Source: Acidobacteria bacterium UBA2999
GTDB taxonomy: Bacteria; Acidobacteriota; Vicinamibacteria; Vicinamibacterales; UBA2999
Assembly: GCA_002346475.1 (NCBI GenBank)
Contig: DDZV01000051.1
Coordinates: 1 to 21,525 of the forward strand
DNA: 21,525 bases
Direction of reading: 5' to 3'
Below the pieces are notes generated by a model, which did not search any database, had not been told where the DNA came from, and saw nothing but the letters and a program-made list of their open reading frames with translations. Shown here piece after piece: positions 7,621 through 14,437 of the stretch. Each line of letters opens with the position of its first letter. Position 1 is the first letter of the stretch. A program made the translations under genes and the position numbers.

Positions 7621-8676
7621 TTACCGAAAGTGCTCAAAGCCATGAGGGAGATCAAGGTTGCCTTTGCTTGTTTGAATGGATACTTCACATTTTTTTGTTA
7701 CAACGCCAATCTTCGTGATAGCAATATTATCGATGAGTCCATTGATTGCCAGAAGTCGGTTACGGTACTTCGGAGGCATAGTGAACAGTAGTTCGTAATC
7801 ATCTCCTTGTGAAAGTGTTTCAGCAATAGCATCAGTACCTTGTTCTGCGTGCCAATCATGAACAATTTGTTCGATTGGTAAGCATTGCGCATCTAGGACC
7901 ATACCTACTTTGGAGGCTTCTGAAATTTGTTTTACTGCATTTCCAAGACCATCACTAATATCTATGCAAGCTGAGGCGATTCGATTACGCCCAAGAAGCA
8001 GTCCAATTCGCACACGTGGTTCTGGCCAAAGATATCGTGTATGGCAGGTTTCGAATCGAGATTGTTTGGAGTTATTCAGTGTAGCTTGGAGTGAATGAAG
8101 TCCGACCACGCTACCTCCGATTGACCCAGTTACGTAGATTTCATCGCCTGGGCGTGCACCGCTACGTGTTAGGACACGTCGTCGACCAACATTTCCAGTT
8201 ACTGCGACATCTATAATCAGCGGTCCCTGCTCGCTTGCTCGGGGAACTGCTGGTGAGCGTGAAATATTTCCGCCCACTATAGTTATTTTTGAACGATTTG
8301 CCAGGGAGAGCAGTCCATTTAGAAGGTTATCAAGATCGCCTATTGTAAGTTCACCTGGTAGTACCAGTGATAATAGTGCGGCACGTGGTTTTGCACCCAT
8401 AGCAGCCAGGTCACTGAGGTTTATCGCCAGCGCCTTATGTCCCACAGCATCCAGTGGGCAGAATTTCCGATCAAAATGGACATGTTCTACAAAAGCGTCA
8501 GTCGTTAATGCTTCAAGGGTTCGAGGCTCCTGCTCAAGAATTGCAGCATCGTCTCCGGGTCCTAGATATACCCAGTCAGGCATAGCAAGAAGAGATCGAA
8601 TGTGTGCAATGAGCGCGCGTTCACCAAGCTTGGCAACTGTTGAGGCTGGTGTTGTCTTAGGACTTGTTGTAGCCAT
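7621..8676 (-). CDS. thiL: Thiamine-monophosphate kinase
   Basis: This 351-residue cytoplasmic enzyme phosphorylates thiamine monophosphate to thiamine diphosphate with ATP. It has the PurM/ThiL fold: the LGERALI start motif at residues 17-23, GPGDDAA at 39-45, TTDAFVEHVHF at 58-68, NLSDLAAMGA at 86-95, and the C-terminal half with SGARPGDEIYVTG, DISDGLGN and QGDDYELLFT. The usual GGDT metal-binding motif reads GGNIS here (135-139), an Asp to Asn change also known, as far as I recall, in some other ThiL proteins. The length is a little above the usual 320-330, with an extra N-terminal segment of about 15 residues, so a later start is conceivable. The gene lies directly downstream of the 6S RNA and upstream of the 3D-domain gene. 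Confidence 0.93.
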   Translation of the reverse strand: MATTSPKTTPASTVAKLGERALIAHIRSLLAMPDWVYLGPGDDAAILEQEPRTLEALTTDAFVEHVHFDRKFCPLDAVGHKALAINLSDLAAMGAKPRAALLSLVLPGELTIGDLDNLLNGLLSLANRSKITIVGGNISRSPAVPRASEQGPLIIDVAVTGNVGRRRVLTRSGARPGDEIYVTGSIGGSVVGLHSLQATLNNSKQSRFETCHTRYLWPEPRVRIGLLLGRNRIASACIDISDGLGNAVKQISEASKVGMVLDAQCLPIEQIVHDWHAEQGTDAIAETLSQGDDYELLFTMPPKYRNRLLAINGLIDNIAITKIGVVTKKCEVSIQTSKGNLDLPHGFEHFR

Positions 8677-8732
8677 ATCTTCAAACAGTGATATTAACTA
8701 GAACGTTAGAAGTCTTGAAAACAGGTCTTTGA

Positions 8733-8938
8733 TGAAAGATGCCCCGCTTTGCCGTGTGAAGAGGTCGACTGAACCTGCAAGTAGCAGGTGGAGCTACTGT
8801 TTGTTTGTCGCGATTCAGGCTTCCTCGATACAGAGGCATGCACAACACGCGACCTCGTAGCTCACTTTGATTTAGCGTTAGCTCAGACGAGCCTCTAAAA
8901 AGCATCACGAACAAAGCAGGAGCTGTGAGGAATCTTAG
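8733..8938 (-). ncRNA. ssrS: 6S RNA
   Basis: The minus strand folds as 6S RNA, which binds the sigma-70 RNA polymerase holoenzyme. A closing stem pairs AAGAU (8936-8932) with AUCUU (8740-8736), then CUCC with GGGG and GCUUUG with CAAAGC (8917-8912 with 8751-8746). CGUG with CACACG bounds an open central bubble. The apical part pairs GAGCUAC with GUAGCUC and GUCGCG with CGCGAC, followed by a small CCUC/GAGG hairpin. The conserved segment GUGCAUGCCUC...GAGGAAGCCU closely resembles the E. coli GAGCAUGCUC...GAGAAGCCU region. The RNA begins about 20 bases after the zapA stop, a neighbourhood also seen in proteobacteria. At about 205 nt it is a little longer than E. coli 6S (184 nt). Ends are estimated from the closing stem. 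Confidence 0.88.
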
Positions 8939-8956
8939 CCTTGGCACCAGAGAGGG

Positions 8957-9280
8957 TCAAGATGTGCTAAGTGTTTTTGTTGTTTTAGCTTGAACCAGAA
9001 GATCATCCAGCATTTGCTCAAGTCGACTTGCTCGATCATTAAGTGTGCCATCTGCCGTCGAACTTTGTTCACGGGCACGAAATAGCTCGTCAGCTATATT
9101 AAGAGCAGCTAGTACTGCAAGCCCAACGCCATCACTGGCAGGGGCTGCATCAGCAGCAGCTCTTATTTTATTGTCTACGTAAGTTGCAAGTTCAGCAACA
9201 TATGCAGCATCGAGTTTGCTGCGAATTGGATATCGCTGACCAGCTACTTCGACAGTAATGACTCGGGTCTCAGGCATCAA
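8957..9280 (-). CDS. zapA: Cell division protein ZapA
   Basis: This 107-residue protein opens with TRVITVEVAGQRYPIRSKLDAAYVAELATYVDNKI, split here as the globular ZapA head (about residues 4-45), followed by the Ala-rich AVLAALNIADELFRARE helix and a C-terminal coiled coil. ZapA binds FtsZ and promotes filament bundling at the division ring. The start is a double ATG (ATGATG) 13 bases after the stop of the coiled-coil gene, so the exact first codon is uncertain by one. No clear Shine-Dalgarno is seen, which suggests translational coupling to the upstream gene. 6S RNA follows directly on the same strand. Confidence 0.9.
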   Translation of the reverse strand: MMPETRVITVEVAGQRYPIRSKLDAAYVAELATYVDNKIRAAADAAPASDGVGLAVLAALNIADELFRAREQSSTADGTLNDRASRLEQMLDDLLVQAKTTKTLSTS

Positions 9281-9293
9281 TTAGAATGCAGTC

Positions 9294-9575
9294 CTATTGA
9301 TCTAATCCTTCAAGTTTTTGAAGCATCTCACTGAGGCGCAAACGAATTACTTCACGTTCTTCGCGAAGCCCAGACAGTTCAACGTGACTCCCTTTAGCTT
9401 CAGTGATTCTGGCTTGTAAGGTTTCAACCTCTTTCGTTAGTCTGGTATTTTCTTCAGCTGTACGGGTTTGTTCTAATCGAAGCTTTGCCACTAGTGACAC
9501 TAGCAGTGTAATTTTTTCTTCAAGTCGATCGAGCGGCTCAATATTTAGCGTCCGAGCCGTTGCTTTTTTTGCCAT
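9294..9575 (-). CDS. Small coiled-coil protein, ZapB-like
   Basis: This 93-residue protein is almost entirely predicted coiled coil: after a short MAKKATARTLNIEPLD start, Leu/Val/Ile positions recur in heptads from residue 16 (LEEKITLLVSLVAKLRLEQ) to the end (LSEMLQKLEGLDQ), with many Glu, Arg and Lys. Length and composition fit the ZapB/DUF904 type of division-ring coiled-coil proteins, and the gene sits directly upstream of zapA, its expected functional partner. I cannot show homology beyond coiled-coil character, so the functional call rests on context. A purine-rich AAAGGTAAAG tract lies before the ATG. Confidence 0.68.
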   Translation of the reverse strand: MAKKATARTLNIEPLDRLEEKITLLVSLVAKLRLEQTRTAEENTRLTKEVETLQARITEAKGSHVELSGLREEREVIRLRLSEMLQKLEGLDQ

Positions 9576-9763
9576 CCACTTTACCTTTGCTTCTTCTTAT
9601 GATTCTTGAGAAAGAGAATGCCACGAAGCGCTTGGATGTATCAAGCTTAGATCGTTCCTTCATTTTTGATAGTCTATATCTTCTTTAAAAACAAGCCTCT
9701 TGCTGGTGGCACAATAGTATTTTTCATACAGAGATTGTCAGAACACTGTTTACAGGGTGAATA
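9576..9763 (-). terminator. Possible weak terminator after pheT within a 188-base gap
   Basis: Between the pheT stop and the coiled-coil gene start, the minus strand has AGCAAG AGG CUUGUU followed by further U residues (about 9690-9705), a six-pair stem with a short loop and U-rich tail. It could act as a partial terminator. The gap may also hold a promoter for the zapB-like/zapA/ssrS group, but I see no convincing -35/-10 pair. Confidence 0.3.
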
Positions 9764-11839
9764 TTACCGTTGGATAGCATCGTGCTTCTGAACCAGTGCA
9801 GCGATGATATCTTCCATGGCTTCTTGAATTTCAGCGTCAGTTAATGTCCGTTTCTTTGACTGAAAGGTTAGTCTTACCGACAAAGACGCCTTACCCTTAG
9901 CAACCCCAGTCCCTTGATATCTATCAAACTCTCTAATCTCAGTGAGTGTAGATGGAGCTGCATTGACAATGGTTTGACGTAGCTTCGCAGCTGCAAGAGT
10001 TTCATCTACAAGGACTGACACATCTCTAGTTATTGCAGGAAAACGTGGGAGTGATTTAACTCTGATGCTTCTATCAGTAGCAGGTGCTTCTATTGTGTCA
10101 AGTTCGATCTCAGCTACATATACTGGGTCGTCTGGAAGACCGAAAGTCTCTGCTATAGAGGGTAACAGTTGTCCAAAGATACCTAATGCGACACCATCTT
10201 GTAAGAGGGTAACTGAGCGTTCTGAGACCAACCACTTTTCATGAGTAGACTGCATCTGAGTCTGGATATCGAGAACCTCACAGATTTTTTCTGAGACAGT
10301 TTTAATGTCAAAAAAGTCTACGTCACGAGAACTATTGCTCCAATGTTCTGGAATTGCAGAACCTGTCCAGCTGTATCCAACAGATCGTCGTTCACCAGAA
10401 CTACGAGAAAACTTTGATCCGATTTCGAATACTCGCACATCTCGTCTTTGACGTCTTCGATTATGGGCCACCGTAGCTATGAGACCAGGTATAAGTGATG
10501 GCCTAAGAATGGCAAAACTCTCAGAAAGCGGATTAGCAATTGGCACTAGTTCATCTTCAGAAGAAAATAGTTTTGCATCAGGTTTCGCTATGAATCCAAA
10601 GGTCACTGCTTCAGAAAATCCACTGGCTGTCATAATTTTTCGAAGCTGTCGCGTCTGATTGATCCTTGGATCAGATGGTGGAGTTGGTGTCTGTAGAGCA
10701 GGAAATGTTGCTGGCAAACGGTCAAAGCCATAATGTCGTGCGATTTCTTCGATTAGGTCAACTTCTCGTTTAACGTCAACTCGTCTAGTTGGGACTGTAA
10801 CATTCCAACCATTAGCGTTACTTTCCAACGTAAAACCAAGGCTTTCTAGAATTTTCTGAATATCAGCATCTAAGATTTTTTCACCGAGCAGACCACTAAT
10901 GCGGTCACGGCGTAACTGTAGAATTATCGATTCAACATGTTTTGGATAGCGATCAATTACTGTGCCACGTGCAGTACCAGCACCAATTGCTTCGAGCAGT
11001 GCGCAGGCACGTCCCATAGCGATAACAGGGAGTGCTGGGTCAGCACCACGTTCAAAACGCATACTAGCTTCAGTTTTAATTCCGAGCAACTTGCTTGTAC
11101 GACGCACTGAAAGAGGATCGAAGTATGCGCTTTCAAGGATAATAGATTTAGTATTTCCTGTAACTTCAGAATCAGCGCCGCCCATGACTCCAGCGATTGC
11201 AACGGGTTTCTTGGTGTCGGCAATCACAAGCATTTCTGACGAAAGTTTACGGTCTTGATCATCAAGTGTATGAAGTGTTTCACCTGATTGAGACTGCCTG
11301 ATATGTAGCTTGGCGCTTGTGAGCTTATCAAGGTCAAACGCGTGCAAGGGATGTCCGAGTTCTAGCAGTACGTAATTTGTAACATCAACAATGTTACTGA
11401 TAGGCCTGATACCAGAGGCTTCAAGACGTGTTTGCATCCACGACGGCGAGGGTGCAACCGAAACATCTACTACTGCACCAGCGTACCTTGGGCAGAGCGT
11501 AGAATTTTCGACAATAACATCAATATCTTCACGTTCAGTCTTTTTGAGTTGAATAATGTTTAAGCCTGGCTTGTCTGTTTTTGTGTTTACCGGTGCAGGG
11601 GTTTCTTCCAGCGGGCGCAGTGGAACACTATAAGCAGTAGCTAGCTCTCTCGCTATACCGATTACTGACATGCAGTCAGGACGATTTGCAGTAACTTCAA
11701 AGTCAATGACAGCATCGCCATCTGATTGCACGTCAAGATTTTCCACAGCAAATCCTCGGGCTGACATCATTCGAGAGATCTCCTCTGGAGCATTTGGCAG
11801 GTCAACGAAATCACGGAGCCAGGAACATAAAATCTTCAA
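9764..11839 (-). CDS. pheT: Phenylalanine--tRNA ligase beta subunit, short form
   Basis: This is the beta chain of the (alpha-beta)2 synthetase that charges tRNA-Phe. Visible parts are the N-terminal MKILCSWLRDFVDL and FEVTANRPDC segments, the B3/B4 region with SNIVDVTNYVLLELGHPLHAFD and GVMGGADSEVT, the B5 region with PTRRVDVKREVDLIEEIARHYG, and the C-terminal FDX-ACB anticodon-binding domain (LPRFPAITRDVSVLVD to about residue 690). At 691 residues it is about 100 shorter than E. coli PheT. The missing part is the N-terminal EMAP-II/OB-fold tRNA-binding insert normally found between the GLEV and TPNRxDC segments: here GFAVENLDVQ runs almost straight into VIDFEVTANRPDC. It lies 12 bases after pheS. 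Identity is certain. Confidence 0.96.
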   Translation of the reverse strand: MKILCSWLRDFVDLPNAPEEISRMMSARGFAVENLDVQSDGDAVIDFEVTANRPDCMSVIGIARELATAYSVPLRPLEETPAPVNTKTDKPGLNIIQLKKTEREDIDVIVENSTLCPRYAGAVVDVSVAPSPSWMQTRLEASGIRPISNIVDVTNYVLLELGHPLHAFDLDKLTSAKLHIRQSQSGETLHTLDDQDRKLSSEMLVIADTKKPVAIAGVMGGADSEVTGNTKSIILESAYFDPLSVRRTSKLLGIKTEASMRFERGADPALPVIAMGRACALLEAIGAGTARGTVIDRYPKHVESIILQLRRDRISGLLGEKILDADIQKILESLGFTLESNANGWNVTVPTRRVDVKREVDLIEEIARHYGFDRLPATFPALQTPTPPSDPRINQTRQLRKIMTASGFSEAVTFGFIAKPDAKLFSSEDELVPIANPLSESFAILRPSLIPGLIATVAHNRRRQRRDVRVFEIGSKFSRSSGERRSVGYSWTGSAIPEHWSNSSRDVDFFDIKTVSEKICEVLDIQTQMQSTHEKWLVSERSVTLLQDGVALGIFGQLLPSIAETFGLPDDPVYVAEIELDTIEAPATDRSIRVKSLPRFPAITRDVSVLVDETLAAAKLRQTIVNAAPSTLTEIREFDRYQGTGVAKGKASLSVRLTFQSKKRTLTDAEIQEAMEDIIAALVQKHDAIQR

Positions 11840-11851
11840 GACGTGTGCTCC

Positions 11852-12970
11852 TTATGCCGGTGGGAATTGCTCTAGAAATCGAAGATCGTTTTCGTAAAAC
11901 ATGCGAATATCGTCAACGTCGTATTTAAGCATCGCCACACGTTCCATACCAATACCAAAAGCAAATCCAGTAAAGCAGTCGGGATCGTAGTCTACCGCTT
12001 CAAATACTGCAGGATGCACCATGCCACTTCCAAGGATCTCAAGCCATCCAGTTTGCTTGCATATACCACAGCCTCGACCTTCACAATTTTTACAGGAGAT
12101 ATCAACTTCAGCGCTCGGTTCAGTGTAGGGAAAGAAGCTTGGGCGAAAGCGAATTTTGATATCACCGAAAAGCTCACGGAGCATGGCATCAAAAGTTCCT
12201 TTCAAGTCTGCAAATGTTATGCCTTTTCCGACTACAAGACCTTCAACTTGTTGAAACATTGGTGTGTGACTGAGGTCAAGATTGTCGCGACGATAGACAC
12301 GTCCGGGCACTATGATCCGGATTGGTGGGGCTGTTGATTTCATGTACCTGATCTGCATTGCAGAGGTATGTGTGCGTAATAATGTTGCGGCGGAAGCTTG
12401 TGTCGTTGGAATTGTGCTACGGTGCAAACCCCATTTCCCACCAACGATGGGTGTTTCTAGATATAAAGTATCCTGCATGTCCCGTGCTGGATGCTCCGGC
12501 GGCATATTGAGTGCTTCAAAATTATGGTAGTCGTCCTCAACTTCAGGTCCTTCAAGAACTTCGTAACCCATACGCATAAATATGTCTTCAATTTGTTGCC
12601 GTACACGGATCAGTGGGTGTTCCCGACCAATCGGTAGGGGACGTCCAGGGAGTGTGACGTCAATGTTGCTTAGCGTTTTTGTTTTACTAAGCTTTGCTTC
12701 ACGATCGTTAATAGCTGTCTCAATTTTTGTTTTTAATTTGTTAACACTCTGGCCGAAGGCTCGTCGGTTCGTCGGAGCGAGTGAAGACATGAGGCTCATG
12801 AGCTCAGAAATTAAGCCACTTTTTCGACCAATCCAGGAATGTTTCAATGTAGTTAATGTGACAGATGCTTGTGCATTATCCTGGCTATCTACTGGCTTCA
12901 ATTCGTTTTCGAATTGTGCTTCACGTTCACGGACAAGTTCTAATAGATTGTCCAGTTTCGTATTTGTCAT
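11852..12970 (-). CDS. pheS: Phenylalanine--tRNA ligase alpha subunit
   Basis: This 372-residue catalytic subunit activates Phe and transfers it to tRNA. The N-terminal coiled coil covers about residues 1-95. Class II motifs follow: GREHPLIRV, YEVLEGPEVEDDYHNFEALN, RDMQDTLYL, LLRTHTSAMQIR, GRVYRRDN(L)D, and motif 3 GFAFGIGMERVAMLKY near the C-terminus. A four-cysteine cluster (CKNCEGRGCGICKQ) precedes GWLEILGSGMVHP; it looks like a small metal knuckle and is seen in many bacterial PheS proteins. A short stretch before LLRTHTS (GGKWGLHRSTIPTTQAS) is slightly unusual. It is preceded by a 131-base gap after rplT that contains several inverted repeats, and followed closely by pheT. Confidence 0.96.
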   Translation of the reverse strand: MTNTKLDNLLELVREREAQFENELKPVDSQDNAQASVTLTTLKHSWIGRKSGLISELMSLMSSLAPTNRRAFGQSVNKLKTKIETAINDREAKLSKTKTLSNIDVTLPGRPLPIGREHPLIRVRQQIEDIFMRMGYEVLEGPEVEDDYHNFEALNMPPEHPARDMQDTLYLETPIVGGKWGLHRSTIPTTQASAATLLRTHTSAMQIRYMKSTAPPIRIIVPGRVYRRDNLDLSHTPMFQQVEGLVVGKGITFADLKGTFDAMLRELFGDIKIRFRPSFFPYTEPSAEVDISCKNCEGRGCGICKQTGWLEILGSGMVHPAVFEAVDYDPDCFTGFAFGIGMERVAMLKYDVDDIRMFYENDLRFLEQFPPA

Positions 12971-13021
12971 AAGGGGTGCAGCTTTACGCCTTCCTAACCA
13001 TTGCCAGGCTAAATGAATAGT

Positions 13022-13087
13022 CCATAGCTATGGTTGTCCGTACAGATATACAGGACATGTATCGATATTAAGGATACCGTAGGTATC
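13022..13087 (-). promoter_or_regulatory. Cluster of inverted repeats between rplT and pheS
   Basis: Three short inverted repeats lie in the leader of pheST. They are GATACC-GTA-GGTATC at 13073-13087, TGTCCGTA-CAGATA-TAC(A)GGACA at 13035-13057 (eight pairs with one bulged A), and the perfect palindrome CCATAGCTATGG at 13022-13033. None is followed by a U run on the minus strand, so a simple terminator is not supported. They may be an mRNA leader structure or protein sites regulating pheST. Confidence 0.4.
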
Positions 13088-13101
13088 GAATAATTTGGAG
13101 T

Positions 13102-13464
13102 TTAGAGAGCGGGTTGAGCAGCTTTTGCCTTTGCGGCAACACTAGTAAAGAGTGCAGGCTCTCTGACTGCAAGGTCAGCTAGAACCTTACGATCAAGCGT
13201 AATTCCTGCAACTTTAAGGCCGCGCATCAATTGCGAATACGTAAGCCCATTCTCTCGTGCCGCTGCATTAATCCGAATAATCCAGAGCCGACGAAAATCT
13301 CGTTTTCTCCTTTTTCGTCCGATGTAGGCATACTTTGCCGCAGTGTCAACTGATTCCTTGGCTGCACGGTACAGCTTGCTCTTTGTTTGGAAGTAGCCTT
13401 TAGCTCGTGCAAGTAGTTTCTTGCGTTTAGCCCGACGAAGACTCCCACGTTTTACTCTTGGCAT
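13102..13464 (-). CDS. rplT: 50S ribosomal protein L20
   Basis: This 120-residue basic protein is nearly superimposable on the family: MPRVKRGSLRRAKRKKLLARAKGY at the start (positions 1-24), then YAYIGRKRRKRDFRRLWI, INAAARENGLTYSQ and GLKVAGITLDRKVLADLA. L20 is needed for early assembly of the large subunit and in several bacteria represses its own operon by binding the mRNA leader. It follows rpmI by 76 bases. The C-terminus carries a short Ala/Lys tail. Confidence 0.97.
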   Translation of the reverse strand: MPRVKRGSLRRAKRKKLLARAKGYFQTKSKLYRAAKESVDTAAKYAYIGRKRRKRDFRRLWIIRINAAARENGLTYSQLMRGLKVAGITLDRKVLADLAVREPALFTSVAAKAKAAQPAL

Positions 13465-13540
13465 AGTTACTCTTTAATTTTAATACACACGACTAAATAT
13501 TTCTGTCAGTTTTTATGGCAGCGTTTCTTGTTGAGATTCA

Positions 13541-13738
13541 CTATTTGTAAGGTAGCATGCGTTGCAGCTTCGTTGCATCTACAGCAGCGACTTCCTCGCT
13601 ACCACGCATCTGACGTTTATTTTTAGTGGTTTTACTCGTCAGAATATGTCTTCTAAATGCATTGTTCCGCATAAATTTTCCTGTTCCAGTTTTTTTGAAG
13701 CGCTTTGCTGCGCCACGATGTGTTTTTAGTTTCGGCAC
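13541..13738 (-). CDS. rpmI: 50S ribosomal protein L35
   Basis: This 65-residue, strongly basic ribosomal protein has the family pattern MPKLKTHRGAAKRFKKTG at the start, with RRHILTSKTTKNKRQMRG in the middle and LQRMLPYK at the end. The start codon is GTG (13738-13736) preceded by a clear GGAGG ten bases upstream. It lies 31 bases after infC and upstream of rplT, the usual infC-rpmI-rplT order. Confidence 0.96.
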   Translation of the reverse strand: MPKLKTHRGAAKRFKKTGTGKFMRNNAFRRHILTSKTTKNKRQMRGSEEVAAVDATKLQRMLPYK

Positions 13739-13769
13739 GTTCGCTGGTCCTCCATTTCGTCCTGGTGTG

Positions 13770-14327
13770 CTATCCCTTTTGCACTTGTTTTCGACTAGCT
13801 TTGTGGCCGAGGATAACGTGCATCTGATTTCCTTCTCGACGAGGAGAGGTTTCTGCTATAGCAACCTCAGCAAGGTCTTTTATGAGGCGGTCTAGAATCT
13901 GGCTGCCAATCTCTGGGTGAGCATTCTCACGACCTCTGAAAAAGATTGTTGCTTTTACTTTATCTCCTTCTGCCAAAAACCGTTCGATATGCTTTTTCTT
14001 AAACTGGTAGTCATGCTCGTCGACCTTCGGTCTAAACTTAATTTCTTTTACCTCTATAATTTTTTGGTTCTTCTTAGCTTCACGTGCTCGCTTTTGTTCC
14101 TGATATTGGTACTTACCAAAGTCCATTATTCTGCAGACCGGCGGCGTAGCATTTGCTGAGATTTCTACTAGATCAAGTCCTTTCTGACGTGCAGATTCTA
14201 GTGCTTGCTGCGGAGGCATAATTCCAAGTTGCTCTCCATTGTCGTCAATGACTCTAATCTCACGGACTCGGATGCGTTCATTAATTCGAACACGGTTGTC
14301 TCGTCGTGATGAACGATCGAAAGCGAT
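13770..14327 (-). CDS. infC: Translation initiation factor IF-3, apparent AUC start codon
   Basis: IF-3 binds the 30S subunit, prevents subunit joining and checks the start codon and initiator tRNA. The protein covers both domains: the N-domain with RINERIRVREIRVID and GEQLGIMPPQQAL, the linker AREAKKNQKIIEVKEIKFRP, and the C-domain with EGDKVKATIFFRGRENAH. No ATG, GTG or TTG exists in frame between the upstream stop TAG (about nine codons before) and the internal ATG at 14219, which would remove about 36 conserved N-domain residues. ATC at 14327-14325 lies exactly five bases after GGAGG (14337-14333) and gives a normal 185-residue protein. E. coli infC uses AUU for autoregulation by IF-3, so an AUC start with the same purpose is the natural reading. 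Confidence 0.93.
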   Translation of the reverse strand: MAFDRSSRRDNRVRINERIRVREIRVIDDNGEQLGIMPPQQALESARQKGLDLVEISANATPPVCRIMDFGKYQYQEQKRAREAKKNQKIIEVKEIKFRPKVDEHDYQFKKKHIERFLAEGDKVKATIFFRGRENAHPEIGSQILDRLIKDLAEVAIAETSPRREGNQMHVILGHKASRKQVQKG

Positions 14328-14332
14328 AACTT

Positions 14333-14337
14333 CCTCC
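14333..14337 (-). promoter_or_regulatory. Shine-Dalgarno that sets the infC AUC start
   Basis: A perfect GGAGG on the minus strand stands five bases before ATC at 14327-14325, the optimal spacing. There is no canonical start codon within reach in the infC frame, so this site decides the start. Confidence 0.75.
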
Positions 14338-14437
14338 CTGGTTTTATCGCCGGTCTATGCTCTGCGGTCACTAGACTGTCGGATGTTATGTCCGAGTAAG
14401 CCTGCAGATGTAAACTGCCGATGGATTTACACTATGG

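Noticed and set aside
8681..8947. An 88-codon leftward reading frame between zapA and thiL
   Set aside because: It overlaps the 6S RNA almost completely, its translation has no recognisable pattern, and the base pairing of 6S RNA explains the sequence.
12014..12530. Rightward open frames inside pheS and other long antisense frames in synthetase genes
   Set aside because: They lie wholly inside strongly conserved genes on the other strand, show no family motifs and have no ribosome-binding sites.
12971..13037. A short leader peptide (MDYSFSLAMVRKA) before pheS as a Phe attenuator
   Set aside because: It has only one Phe codon, no terminator with a U tract follows, and no T-box-like conserved motif is visible.
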